32,911 nt of DNA, taken from contig CAUJGC010000032.1 of NCBI GenBank assembly GCA_963169075.1, positions 1 through 32,911 of the forward strand, in the 5' to 3' direction. Each line of letters opens with the position of its first letter. The stretch's first letter is position 1. Positions 22,325 through 32,486 of the stretch are shown piece after piece. The DNA is from Myxococcota bacterium. Lineage in GTDB: Bacteria > Myxococcota_A > Bradymonadia > Bradymonadales > GCA-2716585. The notes under the pieces are model-generated. The model was not told where the DNA came from, did not search any database, and saw only the letters and a program-made list of their open reading frames with translations. A program made the position numbers and the translations under genes.

Positions 22325-24994
22325 CTAGCTCTTCGGCTCCTCCAGCAGCGCGTCGAACGCGAAGAGCTCCAGCGCGTTGTCCAGCTCGTCCTCCGCCGCC
22401 TTCAGGCTCCCCGAGATCGGCTCCTCGGGCGCGGGCTCGGGCTCCAGGGGCGCGCCCTCGGGCCCTGCCGCGTCGTCCAGCTCCACCAGCGAGATGTCCA
22501 TCAGCTCCGCGCTGGAGCCTGCGTCCACCTCGTCGAAGAGCCCCGCGTCGGGCAGCTCGTCCAGGAGCAGCCCCTCGCCAAGCTCCTCAATCGCGTCGCC
22601 GTTCTCCTCGGGCGGCGGGATGTGCAGCGTCGAGATCGGCCCGATCTCGTCCAGCACCGCCGCCAGCTCCTCCTCGCCGCTCGGCTCCGCGGCCTCCGAC
22701 GACGCCTCGCCATCGCTCGACGCGCCCGAGCCGCTGTCGCTGGACGAGTCCGCGCTGTCGTCGCTCGACGCCTCCCCGTCCTCGCTCGACGCCTCGCCTT
22801 CCTCCTCGGCGGCGGCCTCGTCGGCAGCTTCTCCCTCAGCGGCGGCCTCGTCCTCGTCGTCGGCGGGCTCCGCAGGCTCTTCAGCGGCGGCCTCGGGCTC
22901 GGCGGCCTCGGGTTCGGCGGCCTCGTCGTCCTCGACGGCGGGCTCCTCAGCCGTTGACTCCGCGGCAGCGGCCTCTTCGGCAGCAGCCTCTTCGGCGGCG
23001 GCCTCCGAAGGCTCTTCGGCGGGGGGCTCCTCGGCCGAAGGCTCATCGGCGGGGGGCTCCTCGACCGAAGGGGCTTCGGCGTCGAGGGGGGGAGCCTCAG
23101 GCGAGGGCGCGTCGGCAGGATCGACCTCCCAGGCGCGCCAGGCGCCTGCGTGGGGGACGGGGGGGAGGGGGGGCAGCTCGGGGAAGGGGACCTGGGGGAT
23201 CTCCTCCAGCTCGGGGAGGGTGGGCAGCTCGACGTCGGCGCGGTGGCTCTGGATGGAGCCGGTGACCTGCTCGACCAGCCCGGCGACGCGCCCGATCACC
23301 TCGGAGGCCATGAAGAGGCGCTCCTCCAGCGTCTCGGCGTGCCCCCGGACGCTGCGGAGGTTGTCCAGCGCGACGCTGTGGGCGGCGGTCAGCGCCTCGA
23401 AGGCGCCCTGGAGGGCTTCGAGGCGCCCCTGGTAGGTCGTGGCCTGCTCGGTGAGGAGCGTGTCCAGGCGGGAGGCCTGGGACTCGACGCGGCGCGAGGC
23501 GCCGCGCACCTCCTCCACCTCGCCTTCCAGGCGCTCGATCCGGCGCTGGGCGTCCACGTTGGCCCGCTGGAGGGCCAGGATCGCCTCGTCCCCGGCGGAG
23601 GAGCGCTCGGCGGCGTCCTCCACCTCGCGCTGGAGGCGGCTCCGCTCGGCCTGCGTCGTCTCCAGCTCCAGGCGGAGGGCGTCGCGCTCGGTCCGCGCCT
23701 CTTCGGCGCGGCGCTCAAGCTCCGCGACCATCTCAGAGAGTCGTTGTTGTGTCTCAGCCATGGCCTCGCGCTCCTCCCTCCAGGCCTCGCGTCGCGAGGT
23801 CAGCTCGTCCTCCAGCGCCGCAGCGCGCGCCTCCAGCGCGTCCCAGCGCTCTTGCAGGAGGGCGAGCGCCTCGTGCGCCCGGCGCGCCTCGGCGCGCTCC
23901 TGCTCTCCCGTCTCCACCTTGACCGGCTCGCTCGGCGCCGCGTTGGCGCGTTGGAGCAACTCGTCGCGCTCCTGGCGCAGGCGCGCCAGCTCATCGTCCC
24001 GCTCCGCCAGCCGCGCCTCAAGCCGCTGGTTGAGCTGGGCTTGAACCTCCAGGCGCTGCCGCAGATCCTCGGCGCTGGCCTCGCTGGCCTTGAGGGTGCG
24101 GCGCAGCTCGCGGGCGCTCTCTTCCTGCTGCTCGATCTGCGCCATGAGGATGTTGACCTCAAGGCGCAGCGAGCCGCCCGCCGCAGGCGGCGGCGGGAGG
24201 GTGCGCTGGTTGGCGCCCCGCACGGCCTGCCCGCTGCTCGTCTCGGAGCCGCCCGAGGCCGCGTCACCGGGGCGCTGGAGCCCCGGCACCTCGGCGCGGG
24301 GGCGGCTCAGGACCGGGAGGTCCTGGGTGCGCTGGGCCGGCGCGGGCGCGGGGCGCGAGCCCACCGCCCCAGGGGCCGGGCGCGCGAAGACCGGGCGGGA
24401 CGGCGGCCGGGGAGGTGTCACCTCCAGCGCCGGCGCCTCGACGGCGGCGGGAGCGGCGGGGGGCGCCTCGGCGGGCACCTCCTCCAGCCCCTCGACCTCC
24501 ACCCCCCAGGGCTCACCCTCCTCGATGTTGTCGAGGAAGGCGTCCAGCGCCACCCCAAGCTCCCGCGAGAGCGCGGTGAATTGGCCTGTGGCGCGCTGGT
24601 CGTCCGCAGGCGGGGCCACATCGGGGAGGTAGGGCGCCACCAGCTGCACCAGCGCCGCCGGGTCCACCGGCTTGTGGAGGTAGTGCTCGGCCCGCGTGCG
24701 GAGCTGCTGGTGCTGCCGGAAGCTCTCCGCCGAGGCGGTGGACGAGATCAGCACCATCGGCAGATCGGCGGTCTGCTGGGTCCGCTTGAGCTTCTGGCAG
24801 ACGCTGTAGCCGCTCACCCCGGGCAGCTCCACCGCCAGGATGATGACGTTGGGGTAGAGTCGCACGGCCATCTGCGCGCCCAGGTGCCCGTCTCCAGCGG
24901 AGTGGACCTGGACCCCCGCAGCCTGGAAGGCCGCCCCGAGCGCCTCGACGCAGGCGGTGTCGGAGTCGATGATCAGGACGGAAGATTGCGGCAT
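22325..24994 (-). CDS. FrzS-like protein: N-terminal pseudo-receiver, Pro/Ala linker, long coiled coil, acidic low-complexity C-terminus
   Basis: MPQSSVLIIDSDTACVEALGAAFQAAG...NVIILAVELPGVSGYSVCQKLKRTQQTADLPMVLISS...HYLHKPVD; coiled coil LRQERDELLQRANA... Confidence 0.75.
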   Translation of the reverse strand: MPQSSVLIIDSDTACVEALGAAFQAAGVQVHSAGDGHLGAQMAVRLYPNVIILAVELPGVSGYSVCQKLKRTQQTADLPMVLISSTASAESFRQHQQLRTRAEHYLHKPVDPAALVQLVAPYLPDVAPPADDQRATGQFTALSRELGVALDAFLDNIEEGEPWGVEVEGLEEVPAEAPPAAPAAVEAPALEVTPPRPPSRPVFARPAPGAVGSRPAPAPAQRTQDLPVLSRPRAEVPGLQRPGDAASGGSETSSGQAVRGANQRTLPPPPAAGGSLRLEVNILMAQIEQQEESARELRRTLKASEASAEDLRQRLEVQAQLNQRLEARLAERDDELARLRQERDELLQRANAAPSEPVKVETGEQERAEARRAHEALALLQERWDALEARAAALEDELTSRREAWREEREAMAETQQRLSEMVAELERRAEEARTERDALRLELETTQAERSRLQREVEDAAERSSAGDEAILALQRANVDAQRRIERLEGEVEEVRGASRRVESQASRLDTLLTEQATTYQGRLEALQGAFEALTAAHSVALDNLRSVRGHAETLEERLFMASEVIGRVAGLVEQVTGSIQSHRADVELPTLPELEEIPQVPFPELPPLPPVPHAGAWRAWEVDPADAPSPEAPPLDAEAPSVEEPPADEPSAEEPPAEEPSEAAAEEAAAEEAAAAESTAEEPAVEDDEAAEPEAAEPEAAAEEPAEPADDEDEAAAEGEAADEAAAEEEGEASSEDGEASSDDSADSSSDSGSGASSDGEASSEAAEPSGEEELAAVLDEIGPISTLHIPPPEENGDAIEELGEGLLLDELPDAGLFDEVDAGSSAELMDISLVELDDAAGPEGAPLEPEPAPEEPISGSLKAAEDELDNALELFAFDALLEEPKS

Positions 24995-25171
24995 GACGCT
25001 CCATCGCGCGGGCACCCAGGCTCCCTGAACACTCCCTCGCTATGGTTCCACGGGCGCCGTGGGCCGTCAAGTTCCCAGGGCTCCCCGCGCCCGGATTGAC
25101 CCGGCGGCGCGCCTCTGTGCTAACCTCCAGGCGGGCGCGTCGGCGCGCCCGGTCGCTGCCACGGAGCCGCC

Positions 25172-26623
25172 ATGACCGCTGCACACTTCGACGTCCTGAT
25201 CATCGGCGCGGGCCTCTCGGGGATCGCCGCAGGCGCCTACCTCAACACGCGCTGCCCCCAGAAGCGCTGGGCGATCCTGGAGGCCCGCGAGACGCTGGGC
25301 GGCACCTGGGATCTCTTCCGCTATCCGGGCGTCCGCTCCGACTCGGACATGTTCACCTTCGGCTTCTCCTTCAAGCCGTGGACCCGGGGGCGGACCTACG
25401 CGGAAGGCGGCGAGATCCTCACCTACCTCCGCGAGAGCGCGGAGGAGCGTGGCGTCTCCCCCCACATCCGCTACAGCCGCCGCGTCACCGCCGCCCGTTG
25501 GTCCAGCGCCGAGGGGCGCTGGACCGTCGAGGTCCACAACCCGCAGACCCAGGAGGCGGAGCGCTACACCTGCGCCTTCCTCTGGGGTTGCTCGGGCTAC
25601 TACCGCTATGACGCGGGCTACACGCCGGACTTCCCGGGCGCCGACCGCTTCGCGGGCCAGGTCATCCACCCGCAGCGCTGGCCCGAGGGGCTGGAGGTCG
25701 CGGGGAGGCGCGTCGTGGTCATCGGCAGCGGCGCCACCGCGGTCACGCTGGTCCCGGCGCTGGTGGAGCGCGGCGCCCGCGTCACCATGCTCCAGCGCAC
25801 GCCCACCTGGGTCATCTCGCAGCCCGGCGAGGATCGCGTGGCGCGCTGGCTCCGCGGGAGGCTGCCGGCGGGGGCGGTGCATGAGGTGGGGCGGTGGAAG
25901 AGCGTCCTGGGCGGCGTCTTCTTCTACTGGCTCGCCCAGCAGCACCCCCGCCAGGCCGAGCGCTTCCTCCTGGAGCAGCTCCGCGAGGCTCTGGGCGACA
26001 GCGCCGAGGTCGAGCGCCACTTCCACCCCGACTACAAGCCCTGGGATCAGCGCCTCTGCCTCGTGCCGGACGGCGATCTCTTCCAGGCCCTCCGCAGCGG
26101 GCGCGCCCAGGTCGTCACCGACCACATCCAGACCTTCACCGAGGGGGGGATCCAGCTGCGCTCCGGCCAGCACCTCGACGCCGACCTCATCGTCACCGCC
26201 ACGGGCCTCCAGCTCCTCTGGCTTGGGGGCGCGACGCTGGAGGTGGACGGTGTTCCGGTGGACCCGTCCCAGCGGATGCTCTACCGCGGCGCCATGCTGG
26301 ACGAGGTGCCCAACGCCGCCGTCACCATCGGCTACACCAACGCCTCCTGGACCCTCCGCGCGGAGCTGACCTGCGCGCTGGTGTGTCGCATCCTCAACCA
26401 CATGGACGCACAGGGGCACACCCAGTGCTGGCCCCGGCGGCGCAGCGAGCAGCCCACCGATCACCCCATCCTCGACCTGAAGTCAGGCTACGTCCAGCGC
26501 GCGCGGCACCTCCTGCCCAAGCAGGGCGGACGCGCGCCCTGGCGCGTCCATCAGAACTACCTCCGCGACCTCTGGGAGTCCCGCGCCGCGCAGGACGACG
26601 ACGGCACCCTGGAGCTGCGCTGA
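25172..26623 (+). CDS. EthA-like flavoprotein / Baeyer-Villiger monooxygenase
   Basis: DVLIIGAGLSGIAAGAYL, GGTWDLFRYPGVRSDSDMFTFGF, BVMO fingerprint FAGQVIHPQRW, second Rossmann GRRVVVIGSGATAVT. Confidence 0.9.
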   Translation: MTAAHFDVLIIGAGLSGIAAGAYLNTRCPQKRWAILEARETLGGTWDLFRYPGVRSDSDMFTFGFSFKPWTRGRTYAEGGEILTYLRESAEERGVSPHIRYSRRVTAARWSSAEGRWTVEVHNPQTQEAERYTCAFLWGCSGYYRYDAGYTPDFPGADRFAGQVIHPQRWPEGLEVAGRRVVVIGSGATAVTLVPALVERGARVTMLQRTPTWVISQPGEDRVARWLRGRLPAGAVHEVGRWKSVLGGVFFYWLAQQHPRQAERFLLEQLREALGDSAEVERHFHPDYKPWDQRLCLVPDGDLFQALRSGRAQVVTDHIQTFTEGGIQLRSGQHLDADLIVTATGLQLLWLGGATLEVDGVPVDPSQRMLYRGAMLDEVPNAAVTIGYTNASWTLRAELTCALVCRILNHMDAQGHTQCWPRRRSEQPTDHPILDLKSGYVQRARHLLPKQGGRAPWRVHQNYLRDLWESRAAQDDDGTLELR

Positions 26624-26648
26624 GGGCGCCCCCCCGGCGCACGGCGCC

Positions 26649-27005
26649 TCAGCGGCTCCGACCGTCGTAGGTGTGCGCCACCGTCAGCCCGTGGACGTCC
26701 ACGCCCTCCAGGCAGCGCACGTTCACCATCGCGTGCTCCGCCCCGTCCGGACCCTTCCCCCACGCCAGCGGACGCACGCCGCACACCGAGCAGAACGCGT
26801 GGTGGATCGACGCCTTACCAAACTGGTAATCCGTCAGCTTCTCCTCCCCCTGGAGGTTCTCCACCTTCCCCCGCGGCACAAACGCCATGATCGCCCCGCT
26901 CCGGCCGCACATCGAGCAGTTGCACGTCGCCAGCCCCTCCAGCTCCAGCTCCACATCGTAGCTCACCGCGCCGCAATGGCACGACGCATGGTAGGTCGTC
27001 ATCAT
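26649..27005 (-). CDS. GFA (glutathione-dependent formaldehyde-activating) family protein
   Basis: SCHCGAVSYDV...CNCSMCGRSGAIMAFVP...HHAFCSVCGVRPLAW. Confidence 0.92.
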   Translation of the reverse strand: MMTTYHASCHCGAVSYDVELELEGLATCNCSMCGRSGAIMAFVPRGKVENLQGEEKLTDYQFGKASIHHAFCSVCGVRPLAWGKGPDGAEHAMVNVRCLEGVDVHGLTVAHTYDGRSR

Positions 27006-27163
27006 CCGCTCCTCGGGTCAATCGCCTCGCTCGCGCCCGGCAGCACCACGCCCCAGGCTGGAGGCACCCTATCACCACGCAAAAGAACATGCTTGAAAAA
27101 AAGAACACACCCACACCGCGCCCCAGCGACCAGGGGCGCACCTCGCCCCTGGCCCGCCCCGCC

Positions 27164-29086
27164 TCAGATGTCCAACCCCTCCACCTCGCTGGCGTGGTGC
27201 ATGATGAAGTCGAAGCGCGCCGCCACGTCCTTGCCCATCAGATCCCCCACCAGGCGCTCCGTCTCCAGGGCCGCCTCCTCCGGGATCGCCACCTGGAGCA
27301 GGATGCGCCGGGTCGGGTCCAGCGTCGTCTCGAAGAGCGTCTTCGGCATCATCTCACCCAGCCCCTTGAAGCGCTGGATGTCCACCTTCGCGCCCTTCTT
27401 CTCCATCCGCGCCAGGAGCTGATCCCGCTGACGATCCGTCAGCGCCCACCGCGTCTCCTGCCCCACCGTCACCTTGTAGAGCGGCGGCTGCGCCAGGAAC
27501 ACATGACCCCGCCGGATCAGCTCCGGCAGGTAGCGGTAGAAGAAGGTCAGGAGCAGCGTCGCGATGTGGTGCCCGTCGCTGTCCGCGTCCATCAACAGAA
27601 TGATCTTGTGATACCTTAGATTTTCTATATTGAACGAGGTCCCCAGCCCGCACCCCAGCGCCGAGACGATGTCCTGCAGCTCCTTGTTCTGCATGACCTT
27701 GCTCGCCGTCGCCTGCTCCGCGTTCAGCACCTTGCCGCGCAGCGGCAGGATCGCCTGCGTCTCGCGGTGGCGACCCTGCTTGGCGGAGCCGCCGGCGGAG
27801 TCCCCCTCGACGATGAAGAGCTCGCTGTCCGCCGGATCGCTGGAGGCGCAGTCCGCCAGCTTCCCCGGCAGGTTCAGCCGCCGCGACACAGGGCGCTTGC
27901 GCTGGACCACCTGCGCCACCGCAGCCCGCGACGCCTTGCGCGCCTTGGCCGCCTGGATGATCCGCGCCACCACCTGCTGCCCGATGGTGTTGTGGTGCGT
28001 GTGCAGGAACTGCTCCAGCGCCACCTTCACCTGCGAAGACACCACCGAGCGCACCTCCGGGTTGTTCAGCCGACCCTTCGTCTGGCCCTGGAACTGCGGA
28101 TCGGACATGTAGAGGCTCAACACACCCACCAGCCCCTCCCGGATGTCCTCGCTGGTGATGCTCACCGACTTCGGCAGGAGATCGTGGGCGTCGATGTAGG
28201 AGCGCACCGCCTTGATCACGCCGTCGCGGAGGCCCCCCTCGTGCGTCCCGCCGTCGCGGGTCGGGATGCCGTTCACAAACGAGCGCAGCGACTCCTGCGT
28301 CCCCTCCGTCCACTGGAGCGCCAGCTCCATCCGCACCTCGGCGTCCACGTCCAGCGTGAAGGGCTGATCGTGGACCGCGTCCATGTCCTCCTCGTCGAGG
28401 ATGAACGCCAGAAAATCCACCACGCCGCCCGTGTGCTTGAACTCGTGGTAGGTCCCGCCGACGCGGTCCCGGAACACGATCCGCACGCCGCGCGTCAGGA
28501 ACGCCTTCACCTGGAGCCGCTCGCGGATCACCTCCGCGTCGAACACCGTCGTCTCCATGATCTGGCCGTCGGGCCGGAAGCGGATCGACGTCCCCGTCCC
28601 CTGCCCGTCTCCGATCCGCTCCACCGGCGCCTGCGGCGCACCGCGCACATAGCGCTGCTGCCACGTCGAGGCGTCGCGGCGGATCGTCGCCACAAACTCC
28701 TCGCTCAGCGCGTTCACCACGCTGGAGCCCACGCCGTGCAGGCCGCCCGCCGTCTTGTAGTTGTTCTGATCGAACTTGCCGCCCGCGTGCAGCGTCGTCA
28801 GGATCAGCTCCAGCGCCGAGCGACCCTCCTTCGGGTGGATGTCCACCGGGATCCCGCGCCCGTTGTCGGACACCTCCACCGTCGTCCCGTCCGCGTGCAA
28901 CATCACCTCGATCGTGGACGCGTGGCCGTTGATCGCCTCGTCCATCGCGTTATCCACGATCTCCCACAGGAGGTGGTGCAGCCCGTCCTTCCCCGTCCCC
29001 CCGATGTACATCCCAGGCCTGCGGCGCACCGCCTCCAGACCCTCCAGGACCGTGATGTCCTGCGCGGTGTAGCTCCCTGTCGTCAT
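27164..29086 (-). CDS. parE: DNA topoisomerase IV subunit B-like (type IIA, GyrB/ParE family)
   Basis: EAVRRRPGMYIGG, EIVDNAMDEA, DNGRGIPVDIHP, EGDSAGGSAKQGRHRETQAILPLRGKVLNAE, DADSDGHHI; adjacent to a parC-like gene. Confidence 0.85.
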   Translation of the reverse strand: MTTGSYTAQDITVLEGLEAVRRRPGMYIGGTGKDGLHHLLWEIVDNAMDEAINGHASTIEVMLHADGTTVEVSDNGRGIPVDIHPKEGRSALELILTTLHAGGKFDQNNYKTAGGLHGVGSSVVNALSEEFVATIRRDASTWQQRYVRGAPQAPVERIGDGQGTGTSIRFRPDGQIMETTVFDAEVIRERLQVKAFLTRGVRIVFRDRVGGTYHEFKHTGGVVDFLAFILDEEDMDAVHDQPFTLDVDAEVRMELALQWTEGTQESLRSFVNGIPTRDGGTHEGGLRDGVIKAVRSYIDAHDLLPKSVSITSEDIREGLVGVLSLYMSDPQFQGQTKGRLNNPEVRSVVSSQVKVALEQFLHTHHNTIGQQVVARIIQAAKARKASRAAVAQVVQRKRPVSRRLNLPGKLADCASSDPADSELFIVEGDSAGGSAKQGRHRETQAILPLRGKVLNAEQATASKVMQNKELQDIVSALGCGLGTSFNIENLRYHKIILLMDADSDGHHIATLLLTFFYRYLPELIRRGHVFLAQPPLYKVTVGQETRWALTDRQRDQLLARMEKKGAKVDIQRFKGLGEMMPKTLFETTLDPTRRILLQVAIPEEAALETERLVGDLMGKDVAARFDFIMHHASEVEGLDI

Positions 29087-29115
29087 CGCTCCTCCCTCCT
29101 CATGCTCCGCTCGCC

Positions 29116-31623
29116 TCAACCTTCAGCCTGCGACCCCGGACCCGGACCCTCGCCTGGCACAAACACCGGGCGACCCTCCGCCAGCAGGCTCAGCTGATGC
29201 AGAATCTCCGCGCTTCGACCACCGCCCTCACCGTCCCCCTCACCGCCGCCGCCCTCACCGCCGCCCTCACCGCCGCCGCCCTCGCGGCCCGCCGGGCGCT
29301 CCTCCTGCGGGCGGAACTCCACCACAGGCGGCGGCACCACCACCAGGTGACCCCGCTTCAAGAGCGCGCGCCCCTTCTTGTTGCGACCGCCCAGGCCAAA
29401 CTTCGACGCGCGCACCACCTCCCGACGACCAAAGCTCGTCTCGATCTCCAGCCCGCCCTCGCCGCTGCGCGCCAGCGCGAAGTCCAGCACGCTGTCCCCC
29501 TCCTCCAGGCGGATCGCGGACACACCCCGCGCCGCCCCCTTGAACACATTGATCTCCGACGCCTGGAACACCAGCACACGCCCCAGGTACGTCGCCAGGC
29601 ACACCTCCTCGCCGCCGCCGCACGGGAAGGCCCGCAGCACGCCGTCCTCCCCCTCGTCCGCCAGCCGCACATACGTCCGCCCCGCCACCGTGCTCGGCTC
29701 CATGAAGGGCTGGAGCGCCATCCGCACCGCGTTACCGCACCGCGTCAGCGCCACCAGCCACGGACCCGCCGGGTCCTCCGCGCACACCCCCGCCACCTCC
29801 GCCGAAGCCACCGCCGGCAGACAGCGCGGGTCCGCGCAGATCACCCCCACCACGCGCTCTCCATCTGAGAAATCAAAGTGTGTCTGGATAGCGTCGCCGT
29901 ATCCAGCCGTCGCCGGCACCTTGTCCACCAGCGCGGTGTAGGCCTTGCCGCGATCGGTGAAGAAGATCACCGTCTGACGCGTCGTCGCCGGGAGCACCCA
30001 GCCCAGCGCGTCGCCCTCGCGCACACGGATCTTCTCCAGCCCCTGATACGAGCGCTGCCGCTTCACCCACCCGTCCCGCGTCACGATGACGAACGTCTCC
30101 TCGTCCACGATGTAGTCGCGGGCCGAGAAGTCCTTCGGCTCCTCCGCGCTCCCCAGCGTCGAGCGCCGCTTGTCACCGTAGTGCTTGTCGAGCCCCTGCA
30201 GCTCCTCGCGGATCAGGCGCCAGCGCGCCTCCTCGTCCCCCAGCAGCCCCTCCAGCCGGGACGCCTCCGCGCGCAGCGCGGCCAGCTCCTCGCGGATCGC
30301 CTGGATCTCCAGCTTCGCCAGACGGTAGAGCCGCGTCTCCAGCACCGCCTCCGCCTGCTCCTCCTCCAGCGCAAAGCGCGCCATCAAGAGACGCTGGGCG
30401 TCCGCACGACCCTCCGAGCCCCGGATCAGCGCGATCGCCTCGTCCAGCGCGTCGAAGATCTTCGCAAAGCCCTCCAGGAGGAAGATCCGGCGGCGCAGCC
30501 GCTCCAGCTCATACGCCAGCCGACGCGTCACCACCTCCAGCCGGAAGTCCAGGAAATAGCGCAGCATCTCCTTCAGGTTCAGCCGGGCGGGCACCCGCAC
30601 CAGCGGATTCTCCGTCGGCGCCAGACACGTCAGGTTCACATGGAACTTCATCAAGAGCGGCGTATGCTTCATCAAATAGGCCGCCGCCGCCTCCGCGCTG
30701 GCCTCGGGCGCCAGCTCGCAGACGATCCGCACCTCATCGGTGGACTCGTCCCGCACGTCCCGCAGCTGCGGGACGTTGCTCTGCGTGATGTGCTCCGCGA
30801 TCTTCTCCACCAGCGTCGCCTTGTTCACCGTGAACGGCACGCTCTTGATCACCAGCGCCCGCTTGCGCTTGTCCAGCGTCTCCACCGTCCACTCGCCGCA
30901 GATCTTCACCGAGCCCTGGCCCGTCTCATAGATCTCCGCCAGCTCCGCCTCGCTGCTCTGGATCACGCCGCCCGTCGGGAAGTCCGGCCCCTTGATGTGG
31001 CGCATCAGGTCCGCCACGCTCGACTCCGGACGCTCGATCAGCGCGACGCAGGCCCGCACCACCTCCCGCAGGTTGTGCGGCGGGATGTTGGTCGCCATCC
31101 CCACCGCGATCCCCGTCGCGCCGTTCAGCAGCAGGTTCGGCAGCTGCGCCGGCAGCACCACCGGCTCCTCGTGCTGGCCGTCGTAGTTCGTCTGGAAGTC
31201 CACGGTCTGCTTGCCGATCTCCGCGATCAGCTCGCTCGCCATCGACTCCAGCCGCACCTCCGTATAGCGCATCGCCGCCGCCGCGTCCCCGTCCAGCGAC
31301 CCGAAGTTCCCCTGCCCCTCCACCAGCGGGTAGCGCAGCGAGAAGGGCTGCGCCATGCGCACCATCGCGTCGTAGATCGCCTGATCCCCGTGCGGGTGGT
31401 ACTTACCCATCACCTCACCCACCACCAGCGCCGACTTTCGCGGCTTGGCCGTGTGGATAAGCTTCAGGTTGGTATACATCGCGTAGAGGATGCGCCGCTG
31501 GACCGGCTTCATCCCGTCCCGCACATCCGGCAGCGCGCGGCTCGTGATCACGCTCAGGGCATAGTTCAGGTAGCTCTCCCGCGCCTTCTCGTGCAGCGCT
31601 ATCACCTCGATCTTCTCGACCAT
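29116..31623 (-). CDS. parC: DNA topoisomerase IV subunit A-like (type IIA, GyrA/ParC family)
   Basis: [59 protein letters not shown]; no canonical GyrA box. Confidence 0.85.
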   Translation of the reverse strand: MVEKIEVIALHEKARESYLNYALSVITSRALPDVRDGMKPVQRRILYAMYTNLKLIHTAKPRKSALVVGEVMGKYHPHGDQAIYDAMVRMAQPFSLRYPLVEGQGNFGSLDGDAAAAMRYTEVRLESMASELIAEIGKQTVDFQTNYDGQHEEPVVLPAQLPNLLLNGATGIAVGMATNIPPHNLREVVRACVALIERPESSVADLMRHIKGPDFPTGGVIQSSEAELAEIYETGQGSVKICGEWTVETLDKRKRALVIKSVPFTVNKATLVEKIAEHITQSNVPQLRDVRDESTDEVRIVCELAPEASAEAAAAYLMKHTPLLMKFHVNLTCLAPTENPLVRVPARLNLKEMLRYFLDFRLEVVTRRLAYELERLRRRIFLLEGFAKIFDALDEAIALIRGSEGRADAQRLLMARFALEEEQAEAVLETRLYRLAKLEIQAIREELAALRAEASRLEGLLGDEEARWRLIREELQGLDKHYGDKRRSTLGSAEEPKDFSARDYIVDEETFVIVTRDGWVKRQRSYQGLEKIRVREGDALGWVLPATTRQTVIFFTDRGKAYTALVDKVPATAGYGDAIQTHFDFSDGERVVGVICADPRCLPAVASAEVAGVCAEDPAGPWLVALTRCGNAVRMALQPFMEPSTVAGRTYVRLADEGEDGVLRAFPCGGGEEVCLATYLGRVLVFQASEINVFKGAARGVSAIRLEEGDSVLDFALARSGEGGLEIETSFGRREVVRASKFGLGGRNKKGRALLKRGHLVVVPPPVVEFRPQEERPAGREGGGGEGGGEGGGGEGDGEGGGRSAEILHQLSLLAEGRPVFVPGEGPGPGSQAEG

Positions 31624-31687
31624 GCCCTCGCTCGCCTCCTGCTACGTCTCGACCCACGACCCGCCCGCGCACCCCAGCGGAACCTGA

Positions 31688-31716
31688 ACACTACACAACG
31701 ACTGAATCAACGTCAA
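31688..31716 (-). promoter_or_regulatory. Putative sigma70-type promoter TTGACG-N17-TAGTGT for parC-parE
   Basis: Minus-strand reading of 31716..31688. Confidence 0.5.
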
Positions 31717-31855
31717 GACCCAAGGTCCGCCCCAACCCACCCTAGCACACCCCGATCCCTGCACCACTTTTACCCACCCTCACCGTGGATCGCCGCGCTA
31801 TACTCCCCCGCAGGGGTCCACCCCATGACCACCCACCCCCCACCCCGGCGCCGCC

Positions 31856-32482
31856 ATGACCACCTCGCCTGACTTCCTCCGCCTCTCCCCCGAGGACATC
31901 GACCGCGTCGTCGCCAACCTCCGCCAGCGCGGCGGCGAGCACATCGCCCGGGGGCGCTCCGGCGAAGGGTACGCCTACCGCGACGGCGTGTTCTACAGCG
32001 TCGCCGTGGACGAGTTCGACCACCACGAGCGGCCCTTCCCCAGCGAGGCCGCCTTCCGCGCCGCCATCGCCCGGGTCAACTTCGAGGACTACACCGAGCG
32101 CTACAACCAGTGGGCCCTCCAGAGCCTCGGCGCCTGCCCCGCCCACCGCGCCGACGACCCCCAGGCCCTCGACCGGGCCCTCCAGCGCCAGCAGGGGCCG
32201 GCGCTCCGCACCCCGCTGCCCTGGCGCGGCACCCCCAACCTCCTCCTGGAGCGCGACCGGCACACCTTCGCCCGCCTCACCCCCGAGGACCACCCCCGCC
32301 CGGTCTGGCTCGACCTCACCCCGCCCGCGCTCACCGAGCTGCGCACCGCCGGCCACACCCCGGGCTCACTCCTCTTCAAACCCTTGATCGTAAACGCCTT
32401 TATCGCCCTGGACACCCCCGGACCAGGCCACGTCGCCCTCACCTGCCACGGGCTCGCCACGCTGAACCTCTCCCCGCCCTGA
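31856..32482 (+). CDS. Hypothetical protein
   Basis: MTTSPDFLRLSPEDIDRVVANLRQRGGEHIARGRSGEGYAYRDGVFYSVAVDEFDHHERPF... Confidence 0.75.
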   Translation: MTTSPDFLRLSPEDIDRVVANLRQRGGEHIARGRSGEGYAYRDGVFYSVAVDEFDHHERPFPSEAAFRAAIARVNFEDYTERYNQWALQSLGACPAHRADDPQALDRALQRQQGPALRTPLPWRGTPNLLLERDRHTFARLTPEDHPRPVWLDLTPPALTELRTAGHTPGSLLFKPLIVNAFIALDTPGPGHVALTCHGLATLNLSPP

Positions 32483-32486
32483 CGCC

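Noticed and set aside
23150-25099. 649-aa plus ORF opposite the FrzS-like gene
   Set aside because: Shadow ORF; the opposite strand encodes a coherent receiver plus coiled coil.
29220-29290. CACCGCC-type tandem repeats as an independent element
   Set aside because: They encode the Gly/Glu-rich C-terminal linker of the ParC-like protein.
27767-31872. Large plus-strand ORFs (27767..29197, 29878..31872) opposite parE/parC
   Set aside because: Arg/His/Leu-rich shadows of highly conserved topoisomerase genes.
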